DNA of 64,000 nucleotides from Pseudonocardia cypriaca (GTDB lineage Bacteria > Actinomycetota > Actinomycetes > Mycobacteriales > Pseudonocardiaceae): assembly GCF_006717045.1 (NCBI RefSeq), contig NZ_VFPH01000001.1, forward strand, positions 434,001 through 498,000, written 5' to 3'. Shown here piece by piece: positions 34,809 through 43,043 of this stretch. Below the pieces are notes generated by a model. That model was not told the DNA's origin. It did no database searches and saw only the letters and a list, made by a program, of their open reading frames with translations. Position numbers and translations under genes: made by a program. Numbering within the stretch: position 1 is the stretch's first letter; each line of letters begins with the position of its first letter.

Positions 34809-35958
34809 GGCACCGAAGGACGGGGAGATCGACCGGCTCGTCGTCCAGCAGTACGACGTCGGCCGCGCGGTCACCATCGGCGGGATCGACACCTGCATCC
34901 GCGGGGTGCTCGAGTACGCGCCCGACGGCGTCAAGCTCGGCGTGGTCGGGATCGACGAGCTGGGCACGCCCGGCCGCAAGCTGGGCGTCTGGGAGCGCCA
35001 CCGCCGCGGTGACCGGGAGGTCTGGTTCCTGCCGGTCGCCCGGGTCGACACCACGAAGCCGAAGGGGCTGATCCCGCACTCGTTGCGGCTCGTGCTGGGG
35101 CTGCTCCGCTACCGGCGGGCGATCCCGAAGGCGAAGGCGGTGCAGGCCCACCGCGTCGACGTCGGCCTGTTCACGCGGCTGCTGTTCCGCAGCCCGCTCG
35201 TGTACTGCATCCACACGCAGGAACGCGGACTGCTCGGCCCCACGTCCGACTCCTACTGGCGGTTCACCGGCGGCCTGCACGAGCGGCTGGACCGGGCGAT
35301 CGCCCGCCGCGCGGAACGGGTGCTCGTGTTCAACCCGGCGTACGCGGAGAAGGTGCGGGGCTGGAACCCGCACACGGTCTCCGCGCCCACCTGGTTCGAC
35401 CCGGCGATCACCCGGCCGGCGGGCGGCGACCACCGGTACGCGGTGGTCTGGGTCGGCAGGCTGGAGACCCCGAAGGACCCGGGGCTCGCGATCCGCGCCT
35501 TCGCGCGCCTGGCGCAGGAACGGCCGGACGAGCCGTGGACGCTCGAGGTGATCGGGTCCGGCACCCTGCGGCCGGAGCTGGAGCGGCAGATCGCGGCCCT
35601 GCCCGCGGACGTCGCCCGCCGCGTCACGCTGCGCGGGCGGCTCGGCCCGGCCGAGGTCGCCGAGGCGCGCAACCGGTCGGGCGTCTTCCTGATGACCTCG
35701 CACGCCGGCTACGAGGGCTTCCCCCGCGTGCTCGTGGAGGCGATGGCCACCGGCCTGCCCGCGGTGGTCACGGAGGGCAGCGACACCGGAGGGCTGGTTC
35801 GCGAGGGCGTCTCGGGCTTCGTGCGCGGGCGCGACGCGGCCGCGCTCGCCGCCGCGATCCGCGCCGCGCAGGGCCTCGACCGCGCCGACGTCGCCGCCGC
35901 GGTGGCCGACCTGTCCGCCCCCCGCGTCGTGCGGGACGTCTTCTTCGCGGCGGCCTAA
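34801..35958 (+). CDS. Family 4 glycosyltransferase
   Basis: This 385-aa GT-B protein begins after a short acidic leader with VVQQYDVGRAVTIGGIDTCIRGV, a glycine loop. Donor-side motifs are YAVVWVGRLETPKDPGLAIRAF near residue 215 and SHAGYEGFPRVLVEAMATGLPAVVT near residue 300, with the EX7E glutamates. The ATG lies 8 nt inside the dehydrogenase gene. Its TAA stop is followed after no spacer by a 164-bp palindrome. It probably uses the UDP-uronate or an epimer made next door. Confidence 0.88.
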   Translation: MYEAPKDGEIDRLVVQQYDVGRAVTIGGIDTCIRGVLEYAPDGVKLGVVGIDELGTPGRKLGVWERHRRGDREVWFLPVARVDTTKPKGLIPHSLRLVLGLLRYRRAIPKAKAVQAHRVDVGLFTRLLFRSPLVYCIHTQERGLLGPTSDSYWRFTGGLHERLDRAIARRAERVLVFNPAYAEKVRGWNPHTVSAPTWFDPAITRPAGGDHRYAVVWVGRLETPKDPGLAIRAFARLAQERPDEPWTLEVIGSGTLRPELERQIAALPADVARRVTLRGRLGPAEVAEARNRSGVFLMTSHAGYEGFPRVLVEAMATGLPAVVTEGSDTGGLVREGVSGFVRGRDAAALAAAIRAAQGLDRADVAAAVADLSAPRVVRDVFFAAA

Positions 35959-36122
35959 AGTGCCCCCCACCGGAAGCCCGACACATATCTCGACGGCCCA
36001 GCTTCCCGCTGGGCGCACCGTCGTACCGGCCGAGTACGCCCGGTACGAGGCCGGCCCGTCGGCACACCCAGCGGAAAGCTGGATCCGCCGATATACGCAA
36101 CGGACTTCCGGTGGGGGGCACT
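35959..36122. repeat. 164-bp imperfect palindrome filling the GT4-epimerase gap
   Basis: The sequence from 35959 to 36122 is a near-perfect inverted repeat. The outer arms AGTGCCCCCCACCGGAAG and its complement are identical over 18 bp. The inner parts (CCCAGCTTCCCGCTGGG against CCCAGCGGAAAGCTGG, and the GTACCGGCC core) match with a few mismatches and one gap. It starts on the base after the stop of the GT4 and ends one base before the GTG of the epimerase. The right arm contains GGTGGGGGG, the presumed ribosome-binding site of the epimerase, paired with the C-run of the left arm. No target-site duplication and no ORF is seen inside. It may be a MITE-like insertion or an RNA switch. Confidence 0.8.
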
Positions 36123-36123
36123 A

Positions 36124-37068
36124 GTGCGTGCACTCGTGACGGGCGTGGCCGGGTTCGTCGGCAGCACGCTGGCGCGCCGCCTGCTCGCCGACGGCCACGA
36201 CGTCGTGGGCGTCGACGCGCTCACCGACTACTACGACCCGCGGCTCAAGCGCGAGAACCTGCGCGACATCGACCACCCGCGACTGCGGGTCGTGGAGGCC
36301 GACCTGAACGCGGTCGACCTCGCCGCCCTGCTGGCCGACGTCGAGGTGGTCTACCACCAGGCGGGCCAGCCGGGGGTGCGCAAGTCGTGGGGCGCCGACT
36401 TCGACGACTACCTCCACGGCAACGTCGGCGCCACCCAGAAGCTCCTGGAGGCCGCGCTGCGCGCGCCGCAGCTCGCCCGCTTCGTCTACGCGTCCTCCTC
36501 TTCGGTCTACGGCAACGCGCTGCGCTACCCCACCGAGGAGACCGACCGGCCGCAGCCGCTCTCCCCGTACGGCGTCACCAAGCTCGCCGCGGAGCACCTC
36601 TGCGTCCTGTACGCCCAGAACTACGGCCTGCCCACGGTGTCGCTGCGCTACTTCACCGTCTACGGCCCGCGGCAGCGGCCCGACATGGCATTCACCCGCT
36701 TCTGCACGTCCGTCCGCGACGGTGACGAGATCCCGGTCTTCGGCACCGGTCAGCAGGTGCGCGACTTCACCTACGTCGACGACGTCGTCGCGGCCAACCT
36801 GCGGGTGGCCACGGCCGACGTCCCGGCGGGTGCGGTGTTCAACGTGGCAGGCGGCACCTCCACCACGGTCAACGAGGTCATCGAGCTCCTGGGGGAGATC
36901 TCGGGCCGCACACCCGCCGTCCGCAGGGGCGACCCGGTGCCGGGCGACGTCGAGCGCACGGGCGGGAGCACGGCCGCCATCGAGGCTGCCACGGGCTGGG
37001 CGCCGACCGTCCCGCTGCGGGAGGGGCTCGCGGAGCAGTACCGGTGGGCCGCTTCCGTACTGACGTGA
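36124..37068 (+). CDS. NAD-dependent nucleotide-sugar epimerase (UDP-glucuronate epimerase-like)
   Basis: This 314-aa extended SDR protein has ALVTGVAGFVGSTLA (NAD loop), SSSSVYGNALRYPTEE, YGVTKLAAEHL (the Tyr-xxx-Lys pair), RYFTVYGPRQRPDMAF, and RDFTYVDDVVAANL. The pattern fits GalE/UDP-glucuronate 4-epimerases, and the dehydrogenase in the same operon favours a uronate substrate. A UDP-xylose or other epimerase role cannot be excluded. The GTG at 36124 lies one base past a 164-bp palindrome that contains its ribosome site, so translation may depend on the RNA fold. Confidence 0.82.
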   Translation: MRALVTGVAGFVGSTLARRLLADGHDVVGVDALTDYYDPRLKRENLRDIDHPRLRVVEADLNAVDLAALLADVEVVYHQAGQPGVRKSWGADFDDYLHGNVGATQKLLEAALRAPQLARFVYASSSSVYGNALRYPTEETDRPQPLSPYGVTKLAAEHLCVLYAQNYGLPTVSLRYFTVYGPRQRPDMAFTRFCTSVRDGDEIPVFGTGQQVRDFTYVDDVVAANLRVATADVPAGAVFNVAGGTSTTVNEVIELLGEISGRTPAVRRGDPVPGDVERTGGSTAAIEAATGWAPTVPLREGLAEQYRWAASVLT

Positions 37069-37077
37069 GCAGGTGAG

Positions 37078-38325
37078 GTGAGGAAGGACCTCAACACCGC
37101 GGTAGCGGCGATCGTCGGCTCGCTACCGGGGTTCACGTTCCCGTTCGTCGCCGCGCTCGTGCTCACCCCCGCCGCCTCGGACGTGCTGCTGCTCGCGACG
37201 TCGGTGGCGATCACGGTCTCGGTGATCGTCAGCTCCTCGGTGGAGCTGACCACGATCGCCGAGTACGGGCGGGTGCTGGGCCGGGACCGCAACCCGGCGC
37301 CCGGTGCGCTGCGCGACTACCGGCGGAAGGTCCTGCTGTTCGCCGGCGCTGTGACGGTGCTCGTGGTGCCCGCGCTCGCGCTGGCCTACGCCGCCGGATC
37401 GCCCGCGCGGGCCGAGTTCCTCGTGCTCGCGTGCGCCGTGGCACCGGCCCCGCTCCTCGCGGCGGTGGCGAGCATCCTGTCCGGGGAGTGCATCGCGAGG
37501 GGCGGCCCGACCGTGCCGATCGCGGTGCAGGCGATGCGCACGCTCCTGCCCGCCGTGCTCCTCGCCGTGTGGTGGGACGCGCCGCTCGTCGCCGTGGCCG
37601 CGATGCTGCCGGCCGGGGAGGCGGCCAGGGCCGCCGTACTCGCGGTGGCGGCGCGACGGCTGCGCGCGCAGCAGGCGGGCGCCGCCGACGGGGCGCTGAC
37701 CCCGTTCGGGCTGGTCGCCCAGGCCACGTCGTCCGGGGTCACCCAGCTCGGCCCGGCGGTCGACCGGTTGTACCTCTCCGCGTCCGGCGCGGGTTCCGTC
37801 TCGAGCTACGAGATCGCGGACCGGTTGATGTACGCGGCGGCGCAGTTCGTCAACATGGCGTTCCTCGTGCGGCGGGTCGGCGCGTGGGCCCGCCTGCCGA
37901 CGATGGCGCCCGCCGACGCCTCGGCGCTGCTGCGCCGCGACGGGCGGCTGCTCGGGATCGTCACGGCGGTGCTCACCGCGGGCGGGGCGCTGGCGTGCCT
38001 CGCCGGACTCGCGTCCGGCCTGCTGCCCGAGTCGTGGGGCCAGGGCTTCCTGTGGGGCGCGATCGTGATGCTGTCGCTCCCCGCGCACGTGTTCAACGTC
38101 GTCGGCACCCGCCTGCTCGTCGTGGCGCGCAGGCAGCGCTGGATGCTCGGGATCGCAGCCGCCACCGCCGTCCTCAACGCCGTGCTGGACACCGTCCTCT
38201 TCCTCCTCCTCGGCCCGATCGGCATCGTGATCGCCACGCTGCTGCTGCGCTGGACGATGGCCGGGGTCTACGTCGTGCTGCTGCGCACGGCCGTGCCGCA
38301 GACGATCGGGTACGAGCTGCGCTGA
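37078..38325 (+). CDS. MOP-type flippase (fourth)
   Basis: This 415-aa polytopic membrane protein of about 12 helices starts MRKDLNTAVAAIVGSLPGFTFPF. Its profile is that of MurJ/Wzx exporters, with SSYEIADRLMYAAAQFVN near residue 245 in the position of the usual loop motif. It follows the epimerase by 9 bp on the same strand, so it is probably the exporter for the repeat unit of the ugd-GT4-epimerase set. The minus-strand operon across the palindrome region has no flippase of its own, so this one might serve it too. Confidence 0.82.
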   Translation: MRKDLNTAVAAIVGSLPGFTFPFVAALVLTPAASDVLLLATSVAITVSVIVSSSVELTTIAEYGRVLGRDRNPAPGALRDYRRKVLLFAGAVTVLVVPALALAYAAGSPARAEFLVLACAVAPAPLLAAVASILSGECIARGGPTVPIAVQAMRTLLPAVLLAVWWDAPLVAVAAMLPAGEAARAAVLAVAARRLRAQQAGAADGALTPFGLVAQATSSGVTQLGPAVDRLYLSASGAGSVSSYEIADRLMYAAAQFVNMAFLVRRVGAWARLPTMAPADASALLRRDGRLLGIVTAVLTAGGALACLAGLASGLLPESWGQGFLWGAIVMLSLPAHVFNVVGTRLLVVARRQRWMLGIAAATAVLNAVLDTVLFLLLGPIGIVIATLLLRWTMAGVYVVLLRTAVPQTIGYELR

Positions 38326-38382
38326 CGTCGAGTCCTGGGCCGGTCGATCGCTCAGGTCATCCGCGAGACGGGCCTTCTCGCG

Positions 38383-38656
38383 CGCGTTCCGCGGAACGCA
38401 GTCGGTGCTCTCGTGGCTGTGGTCCCGTTCCCACCCCAACGCCCCCAGCGATCCGGGCAAGATCAGCGGAATCGGACATGGCCGCCGCCATGATCCGAAC
38501 TAGCGGTTGCCCATGGCTGCCCCCACAACCATGAACGCCCGATACAGCAGATCTTGCGCACCAAGATCGCGTGTATCGGTTGTCCATCGCTGTCACCGCA
38601 GCCATGGACAACCGACACACCGGATCATGAGCGCGAGCGCGTTCCGCGGGACGCAG
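38383..38656. repeat. Tandem 62-bp palindromic units flanked by 19-bp direct repeats
   Basis: Two palindromic units of exactly 62 bp, each starting and ending in GATC, lie at 38492-38553 and 38565-38626, separated by 11 bp. They are clearly related, with shared blocks CGGTTG, CCAT, GCTG and ACCATG/GCCATG. The second has near-perfect arms (CGGTTGTCCAT and its complement). A 19-bp sequence, CGCGTTCCGCGGAACGCAG, stands at 38383-38401 and again at 38638-38656 with one mismatch. They lie between convergent genes in a 344-bp gene-free stretch (38326-38669). Function is open: terminator, REP-like element or mobile relic. Confidence 0.7.
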
Positions 38657-38669
38657 CGCCGGTCCGAGG

Positions 38670-40250
38670 TCAGGACCGTGGTGTCGGCGAGGGCCGCCTG
38701 GTCGAGCCGTCGGCGTGCCCGGCCGCCGGCTCGGGGTCGCCCCCGTGTGACTTGCCGTTGGTGCCCTGCTCCGGGATCGCCTGCGGGATCCCCAGCGGTG
38801 GGCTGGTGATCTCGGGGCGTACGGGCATCGGCACCGGTGGCAGGTCGCGCCGGGGCGGCGGCGGGGGAGTGCGGTAGGAGGGCAGCCGCGCGTCCGGGCC
38901 GGGCCGGCCCCTGCGCATGGTGAGCACGGTGCCCAGCAGCCGCGCGGACACCGACCGCAGCGCGGCGACGGCCGCGGCGACCTGCTCCTTCGAGGTCTGG
39001 CGGTGCTGCACCACGAGGACCACGCCGTCGGCCCGTGCGGCCACCGCCGCGGCGTCGGACACCGGGAGGAGCGCCGGGGTGTCGACCACGATGAAGTGGT
39101 AGTGGTTGCGCATGTCGGCGAGCAGGTCGGCGAGCCCGAACGACGACAGCAGCTGGCTGTGGTCCTGGGCCACCGAGCCGGCCGGGAGCACGTCGAACCC
39201 GCCCCGGTTCCACGGCTTGCGCGCGTACGGCCACACCATCCGGCCGGCGAGGACGTCCACGAGACCGGGGATCGAGTCGACGCCCAGGTAGTCGGCCACC
39301 CCCGGGTCGCGCAGGTTGGCGTCGACCAGGAGGACGCGGTTGCCGGCCTCGGCGAGGGTGATGGCGAGGTTGCACGCAGTGGTGGACGTGCCCTCGCCCA
39401 CCCGGGCGCTCGTCACCACGATCACGCCCCGGCCCCGCACGCCGTTCAGGAACTGCAGGTTGGTGCGCAGCTTCCGGAACGCCTCCGCTCGAGGGGACCC
39501 GAACGGGTCGTCCACCAGCAACGGGCGGGTGGGCACCCGGCGGTCGTGCGCGATCTCCGCGAGGACGGGCACCTCCGCCAGCTCCTCCACGTCGGCCGCC
39601 GAGCGGACGGAGGTGTCGCGCATGTCGCGCACGACCATGGCCGCGATCCCGATCAGCAGGCCGAGCGCCCCGCCGAGCGCCAGGTTGAACGGCACGTCGG
39701 GGGACACGGGCGCGGGCTGCGCAACGGCCGGCCGGACGACCTGGACGCCGATCCGGGTGGATTCCTGCGCGGGCTGGCCGGGCGGCGGCGGGGGCGGGGC
39801 GGGCCCGATCGGCTGCTCCAGCTCCCCGACGAGACCCACGAACTCGGCCGCCACGGCGTTGGCGATCGCCGCCGCGCCGTCGGGTGTGGCGTCGCGGACC
39901 GCTGCCGTGAGCACGGTGGACTCCGGCTCGACGGTGACGGTGATCCGCGACGCGAGCTCGGCCGGGGTCATGGCGAGCGCGAGCCTGTCGATGACCGGCT
40001 GCGTGATCCGCTCGTCGGTGAGGAGCGGGACGTAGGACTGCACCCGCGCCTGGGCCAGCCGGTCGGCCTGGTAGGCGTCGTCCGACGACTCGGCCCGCCC
40101 CTGCAAGGACACGAACAGCGTGACGTCCGAGCTGTAGGCGCGCGGGGTGAGATAGGTCGCCACCCCGGCGCCCAGCAGGCCCAGCAGCACGCAGAGCACC
40201 GCGATTCCCCAGCGCTCGCGGAGCATGCGCATCGCTCGTTCAACGGTCAT
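38670..40250 (-). CDS. Wzz/BY-kinase-like protein, Walker A Lys replaced by Thr
   Basis: In this 526-aa protein residues 1-250 form a Wzz domain: a first helix at about 14-33, the periplasmic part with a Pro-rich loop GPAPPPPPPG, and a second helix near 190. Residues 250-470 are a BY-kinase-like domain with FRKLRTNLQF, then VTSARVGEGTSTTACNLA (Walker A with Thr where Lys is normal), RVLLVDANLRDP (Walker A') and FIVVDTPALLP (Walker B). The tail is Pro-, Gly- and Ser-rich with almost no tyrosines, so a phosphorylated Tyr cluster is absent. It is the last gene of the minus-strand operon and overlaps the polymerase by 4 nt. Confidence 0.85.
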   Translation of the reverse strand: MTVERAMRMLRERWGIAVLCVLLGLLGAGVATYLTPRAYSSDVTLFVSLQGRAESSDDAYQADRLAQARVQSYVPLLTDERITQPVIDRLALAMTPAELASRITVTVEPESTVLTAAVRDATPDGAAAIANAVAAEFVGLVGELEQPIGPAPPPPPPGQPAQESTRIGVQVVRPAVAQPAPVSPDVPFNLALGGALGLLIGIAAMVVRDMRDTSVRSAADVEELAEVPVLAEIAHDRRVPTRPLLVDDPFGSPRAEAFRKLRTNLQFLNGVRGRGVIVVTSARVGEGTSTTACNLAITLAEAGNRVLLVDANLRDPGVADYLGVDSIPGLVDVLAGRMVWPYARKPWNRGGFDVLPAGSVAQDHSQLLSSFGLADLLADMRNHYHFIVVDTPALLPVSDAAAVAARADGVVLVVQHRQTSKEQVAAAVAALRSVSARLLGTVLTMRRGRPGPDARLPSYRTPPPPPRRDLPPVPMPVRPEITSPPLGIPQAIPEQGTNGKSHGGDPEPAAGHADGSTRRPSPTPRS

Positions 40251-41782
40251 GTTCGCCCCCGGGAATCAAAACCCGTTGCAGTGTCGGAGTGTAGGCGCGC
40301 AAGCGACGTTGAAGCGCGTCCCGCCGATGCAGTGATCAGCATGGCACCCTCGGTGTGAGGAGGCCGTCGGTCCGGATCCGGTTCCTCCCGGCGTGCGGAC
40401 AGGGCCGCGACCATCCCGACGAGGCCGAAGTACAGGCCGAAGATCGGCGGGCCGGTGAACGTCACCGTGGCGATGGACTGCACGACGGTCGCGACCGTCC
40501 ATCCGACCGCCACGAGGCCGGCCCACCGGACGAGCGGCGAGGCCCCCGAGCGGTACAGCCGCCAGCTCGCCCGGTAGATCAGGATCATGCCGATGACGAA
40601 CGCGAGCGCGCCGAGGTAGCCGGTCTCCCCGATGATCGCAGGCCACTCGGTGTCGGTGAGGAAGCGCCCGTCCTCGGCGGTGCGGCCGAGACCCCAGATC
40701 GAGGGGTAACCGCGCTCGAGGTACTCCGGGCTGTAGGTCGATGCCGCGATCGCGGAGCCGAACCGGCCGAACCCGGCCCCGGCCGGGAAGTACCCGGCTG
40801 CCACGCCGAACGAGTCGACCGTCAGCACCGTGCGCGCCGCGGGGTCGGCCTCTGGCGAGAGGTACTCGTCGTAGGTGACCGTGACGACCGTGGCGAGCGG
40901 GGTGGCGAGCACGACGGCCGCTACGGGCACGCACACGGCGACGGCGAGCAGCACGCCCGTGGAACGCCCCGCCGCCTTCACCCACAGCCATGCCGCGACG
41001 AGGCTGGTGATGGCCGTCCGGCGAGCGGTCAGGAGCGCGGCCGCGGCAGTGGCGATCAGCAGCGTGAACGTGAACGGCCCCTTGCGCACGGTCATCCGCC
41101 ACGCCGTGAGCGCGATCGCCGACAGCGTCATGATCTGGCCGAGGTCGATCGGGTGGCTGAACGGCCCGATGAGCGACGGCAGGAAGCCACGCCCCTCGAT
41201 GGCGTTGATGTCGCTCGCCATGACCGCGTTCCACGCGCCTTCGAACGCGAAGTTGGCCCCCGTGGCGAGGAGGCAGAAGACGATGACCAGCGCGCCCACG
41301 GCGGCCGTGACGCGCAGGTGGCGCTCCTCCCAGTCGACCTGGGCCACGGCCCACGCGAACACGAGCCCCTTGCACGCCACCACCCCGCCCAGGAGGAACG
41401 TGGCCGGTTCAACCCCCAGGAACAGGCCGCTGAGCAGGCCGGCCACGGCGAAGCCGAGGAACCACCACTGCCCCGGGAACGAGCGCAGCGCGCGGCGCGC
41501 GAGCAACCGGCGCAGCGGCAGGACGATGCCGCAGAGCAGGACGAGTCCTTCGTCCAGGTAGCCCAGCTGCGTGATCGGTACCAGGTGCTCGAGCGGGCGG
41601 ACGAAGAGCACCGCCACCACGGTGACCCCGGCGGCCGCGGCGGGCGCCGCGAACACCAAGGTCACGGCCCCGACGACGACCACGGCCGCAACGGCGGCGA
41701 ACGGCTGGACGACGGCGAGCGCGCCAACACCGACCGCCGCCAGCAGCCACGGCCATGCGTCGAACGCCCGGATCCGGCTCAC
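40247..41782 (-). CDS. Wzy/O-antigen ligase-like polymerase
   Basis: This 511-aa protein has about 12 hydrophobic helices, and from residue 300 to 390 a polar extracytoplasmic loop (YDEYLSPEADPAARTVL, then YSPEYLERGYPSIWG). That is the Wzy/WaaL-type layout with Arg-containing loops. It should polymerise repeat units made by this operon. The GTG at 41782 overlaps the stop of the dehydrogenase by 4 nt, and the gene's own stop overlaps the next start, so translation is coupled. Primary sequence is not enough to separate polymerase from ligase. Confidence 0.78.
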   Translation of the reverse strand: MSRIRAFDAWPWLLAAVGVGALAVVQPFAAVAAVVVVGAVTLVFAAPAAAAGVTVVAVLFVRPLEHLVPITQLGYLDEGLVLLCGIVLPLRRLLARRALRSFPGQWWFLGFAVAGLLSGLFLGVEPATFLLGGVVACKGLVFAWAVAQVDWEERHLRVTAAVGALVIVFCLLATGANFAFEGAWNAVMASDINAIEGRGFLPSLIGPFSHPIDLGQIMTLSAIALTAWRMTVRKGPFTFTLLIATAAAALLTARRTAITSLVAAWLWVKAAGRSTGVLLAVAVCVPVAAVVLATPLATVVTVTYDEYLSPEADPAARTVLTVDSFGVAAGYFPAGAGFGRFGSAIAASTYSPEYLERGYPSIWGLGRTAEDGRFLTDTEWPAIIGETGYLGALAFVIGMILIYRASWRLYRSGASPLVRWAGLVAVGWTVATVVQSIATVTFTGPPIFGLYFGLVGMVAALSARREEPDPDRRPPHTEGAMLITASAGRASTSLARLHSDTATGFDSRGRT

Positions 41783-43032
41783 AGCAGGTCCACCCCGGCG
41801 GCTCTGATCCGGTTGCGGGTGTCCAGCACGCGGTCGGCGTGGCGCTCGACGAGCTCCCAGTCGACGTCGTCGTGGTCGGTGAGGATCACCACGACGTCGG
41901 ACGCGGCGAGGACCTCGGGCGTGCACTCGACCAGCTCCACGCCTGCGGGCACGTCGGCCGCGGTGACCTTGGGGTCGATCGCGGACAGCTGGGCGCCGAG
42001 CTCGGCGAGCCGGTTCGCCACCGGCAGGGCGGGGGACTGGCGGGCGTCGCCGGAGTTGCGCTTGTAGGTCAGCCCGACGAGCAGGACCCGGCTGCCGTTG
42101 ACCGCGAGCTTCCTGCGGTTGAGGTGCTCCGTGACCCGGGAGACGACGTAGGCGGGCATGTTGTCGTTGACGTCGTTGGCGATCTCGACGAACCGGAACG
42201 TGCGGCCGAGCGAGCGGCGCACCTGCCACGACAGGTACGAGGGGTCGATCGGCAGGCAGTGGCCGCCGACGCCCGGGCCGGGCGTGAACTTCATGAACCC
42301 GAACGGCTTGGTCGCCGCCATGTCGACCACCGACCACACGTCGATGCCGAGCTCGTGGCAGTACATGGCCAGCTCGTTGACCAGCGCGATGTTGACGTGC
42401 CGGAACGTGTTCTCCAGCAGCTTCGCCAGCTCGGCCTCGCGGGTGCCCGGGGCCGGCACGGTGTTGTCGACGATCGTGTCGTAGAACTCCCGCACCGCGG
42501 CCGCCGAGGCCTCGTCGATACCGGAGACGATCTTCGGGGTGTTCTGCAGGTGCCAGGTGGGGTTGTTCGGGTCGATCCGCTCCGGGCTGTACCCGAGGTG
42601 GAAGTCGGTGCCGGCCGAGAGCCCCGACCCGGCCTCGAGGATCGGGCCGAAGACCTCCTCGGTGGTGCCGGGGTAGGTGGTCGACTCCAGCACGACGCAG
42701 GCGCCGGGCGTCAGGTGCGGCGCGAGCAGGCGGGCCGACTCCTCGATGTAGGACAGGTCCGGGGCGCCGTCGCGCAGCGGCGTCGGAACGCACACCACCG
42801 CGACCCGGAAGCCCGCGAGCTCGGCCGCGTCCTCGGTGGGCGTGAACCGGCCGGTGCGCAGGCAGGCCGCGATGTCCTCGTCGCCGATGTCGTCGATGAA
42901 GCTCTCACCGCGCCGCAGCTGGTCGATGCGGTGCTTGTCCAGGTCGAACCCGACCACGTGGTGGCCGACCTGCACCGCGCGCACGGCGAGCGGCAGCCCC
43001 ACGTACCCCTGGCCGACGACGACGACCGTCAT
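41779..43032 (-). CDS. UDP-GlcNAc 6-dehydrogenase-like (WbpA/WecC family)
   Basis: This 417-aa protein has VVVGQGYVGLPLAVRAVQVG, VCVPTPLRDG, LESTTYPGTTEE, GYSPERIDPNN, the catalytic PGVGGHCLPIDP near residue 260, and TYKRNSGDARQSPAL. The variant motifs (ESTTYPGT, GGHCLPIDP) separate it from UDP-glucose dehydrogenases and match the WbpA group, which oxidises C6 of UDP-GlcNAc to UDP-GlcNAcA. In the same operon a WbpB-like and a WbpE-like gene are present, giving three steps of the UDP-2,3-diacetamido-glucuronate pathway. GAGGGGGAACATC precedes the ATG. Confidence 0.82.
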   Translation of the reverse strand: MTVVVVGQGYVGLPLAVRAVQVGHHVVGFDLDKHRIDQLRRGESFIDDIGDEDIAACLRTGRFTPTEDAAELAGFRVAVVCVPTPLRDGAPDLSYIEESARLLAPHLTPGACVVLESTTYPGTTEEVFGPILEAGSGLSAGTDFHLGYSPERIDPNNPTWHLQNTPKIVSGIDEASAAAVREFYDTIVDNTVPAPGTREAELAKLLENTFRHVNIALVNELAMYCHELGIDVWSVVDMAATKPFGFMKFTPGPGVGGHCLPIDPSYLSWQVRRSLGRTFRFVEIANDVNDNMPAYVVSRVTEHLNRRKLAVNGSRVLLVGLTYKRNSGDARQSPALPVANRLAELGAQLSAIDPKVTAADVPAGVELVECTPEVLAASDVVVILTDHDDVDWELVERHADRVLDTRNRIRAAGVDLL

Positions 43033-43043
43033 GATGTTCCCCC

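Noticed and set aside
35535..36725. Plus-strand ORF running through the 164-bp palindrome
   Set aside because: It is out of frame with the GT4 and epimerase genes and is Arg/Gly/Pro-rich. The palindrome itself has no coding pattern.
38507..38877. Small ORFs crossing the tandem palindromes
   Set aside because: Their sequence is explained by the repeated units and differs on each strand without a coding signature.
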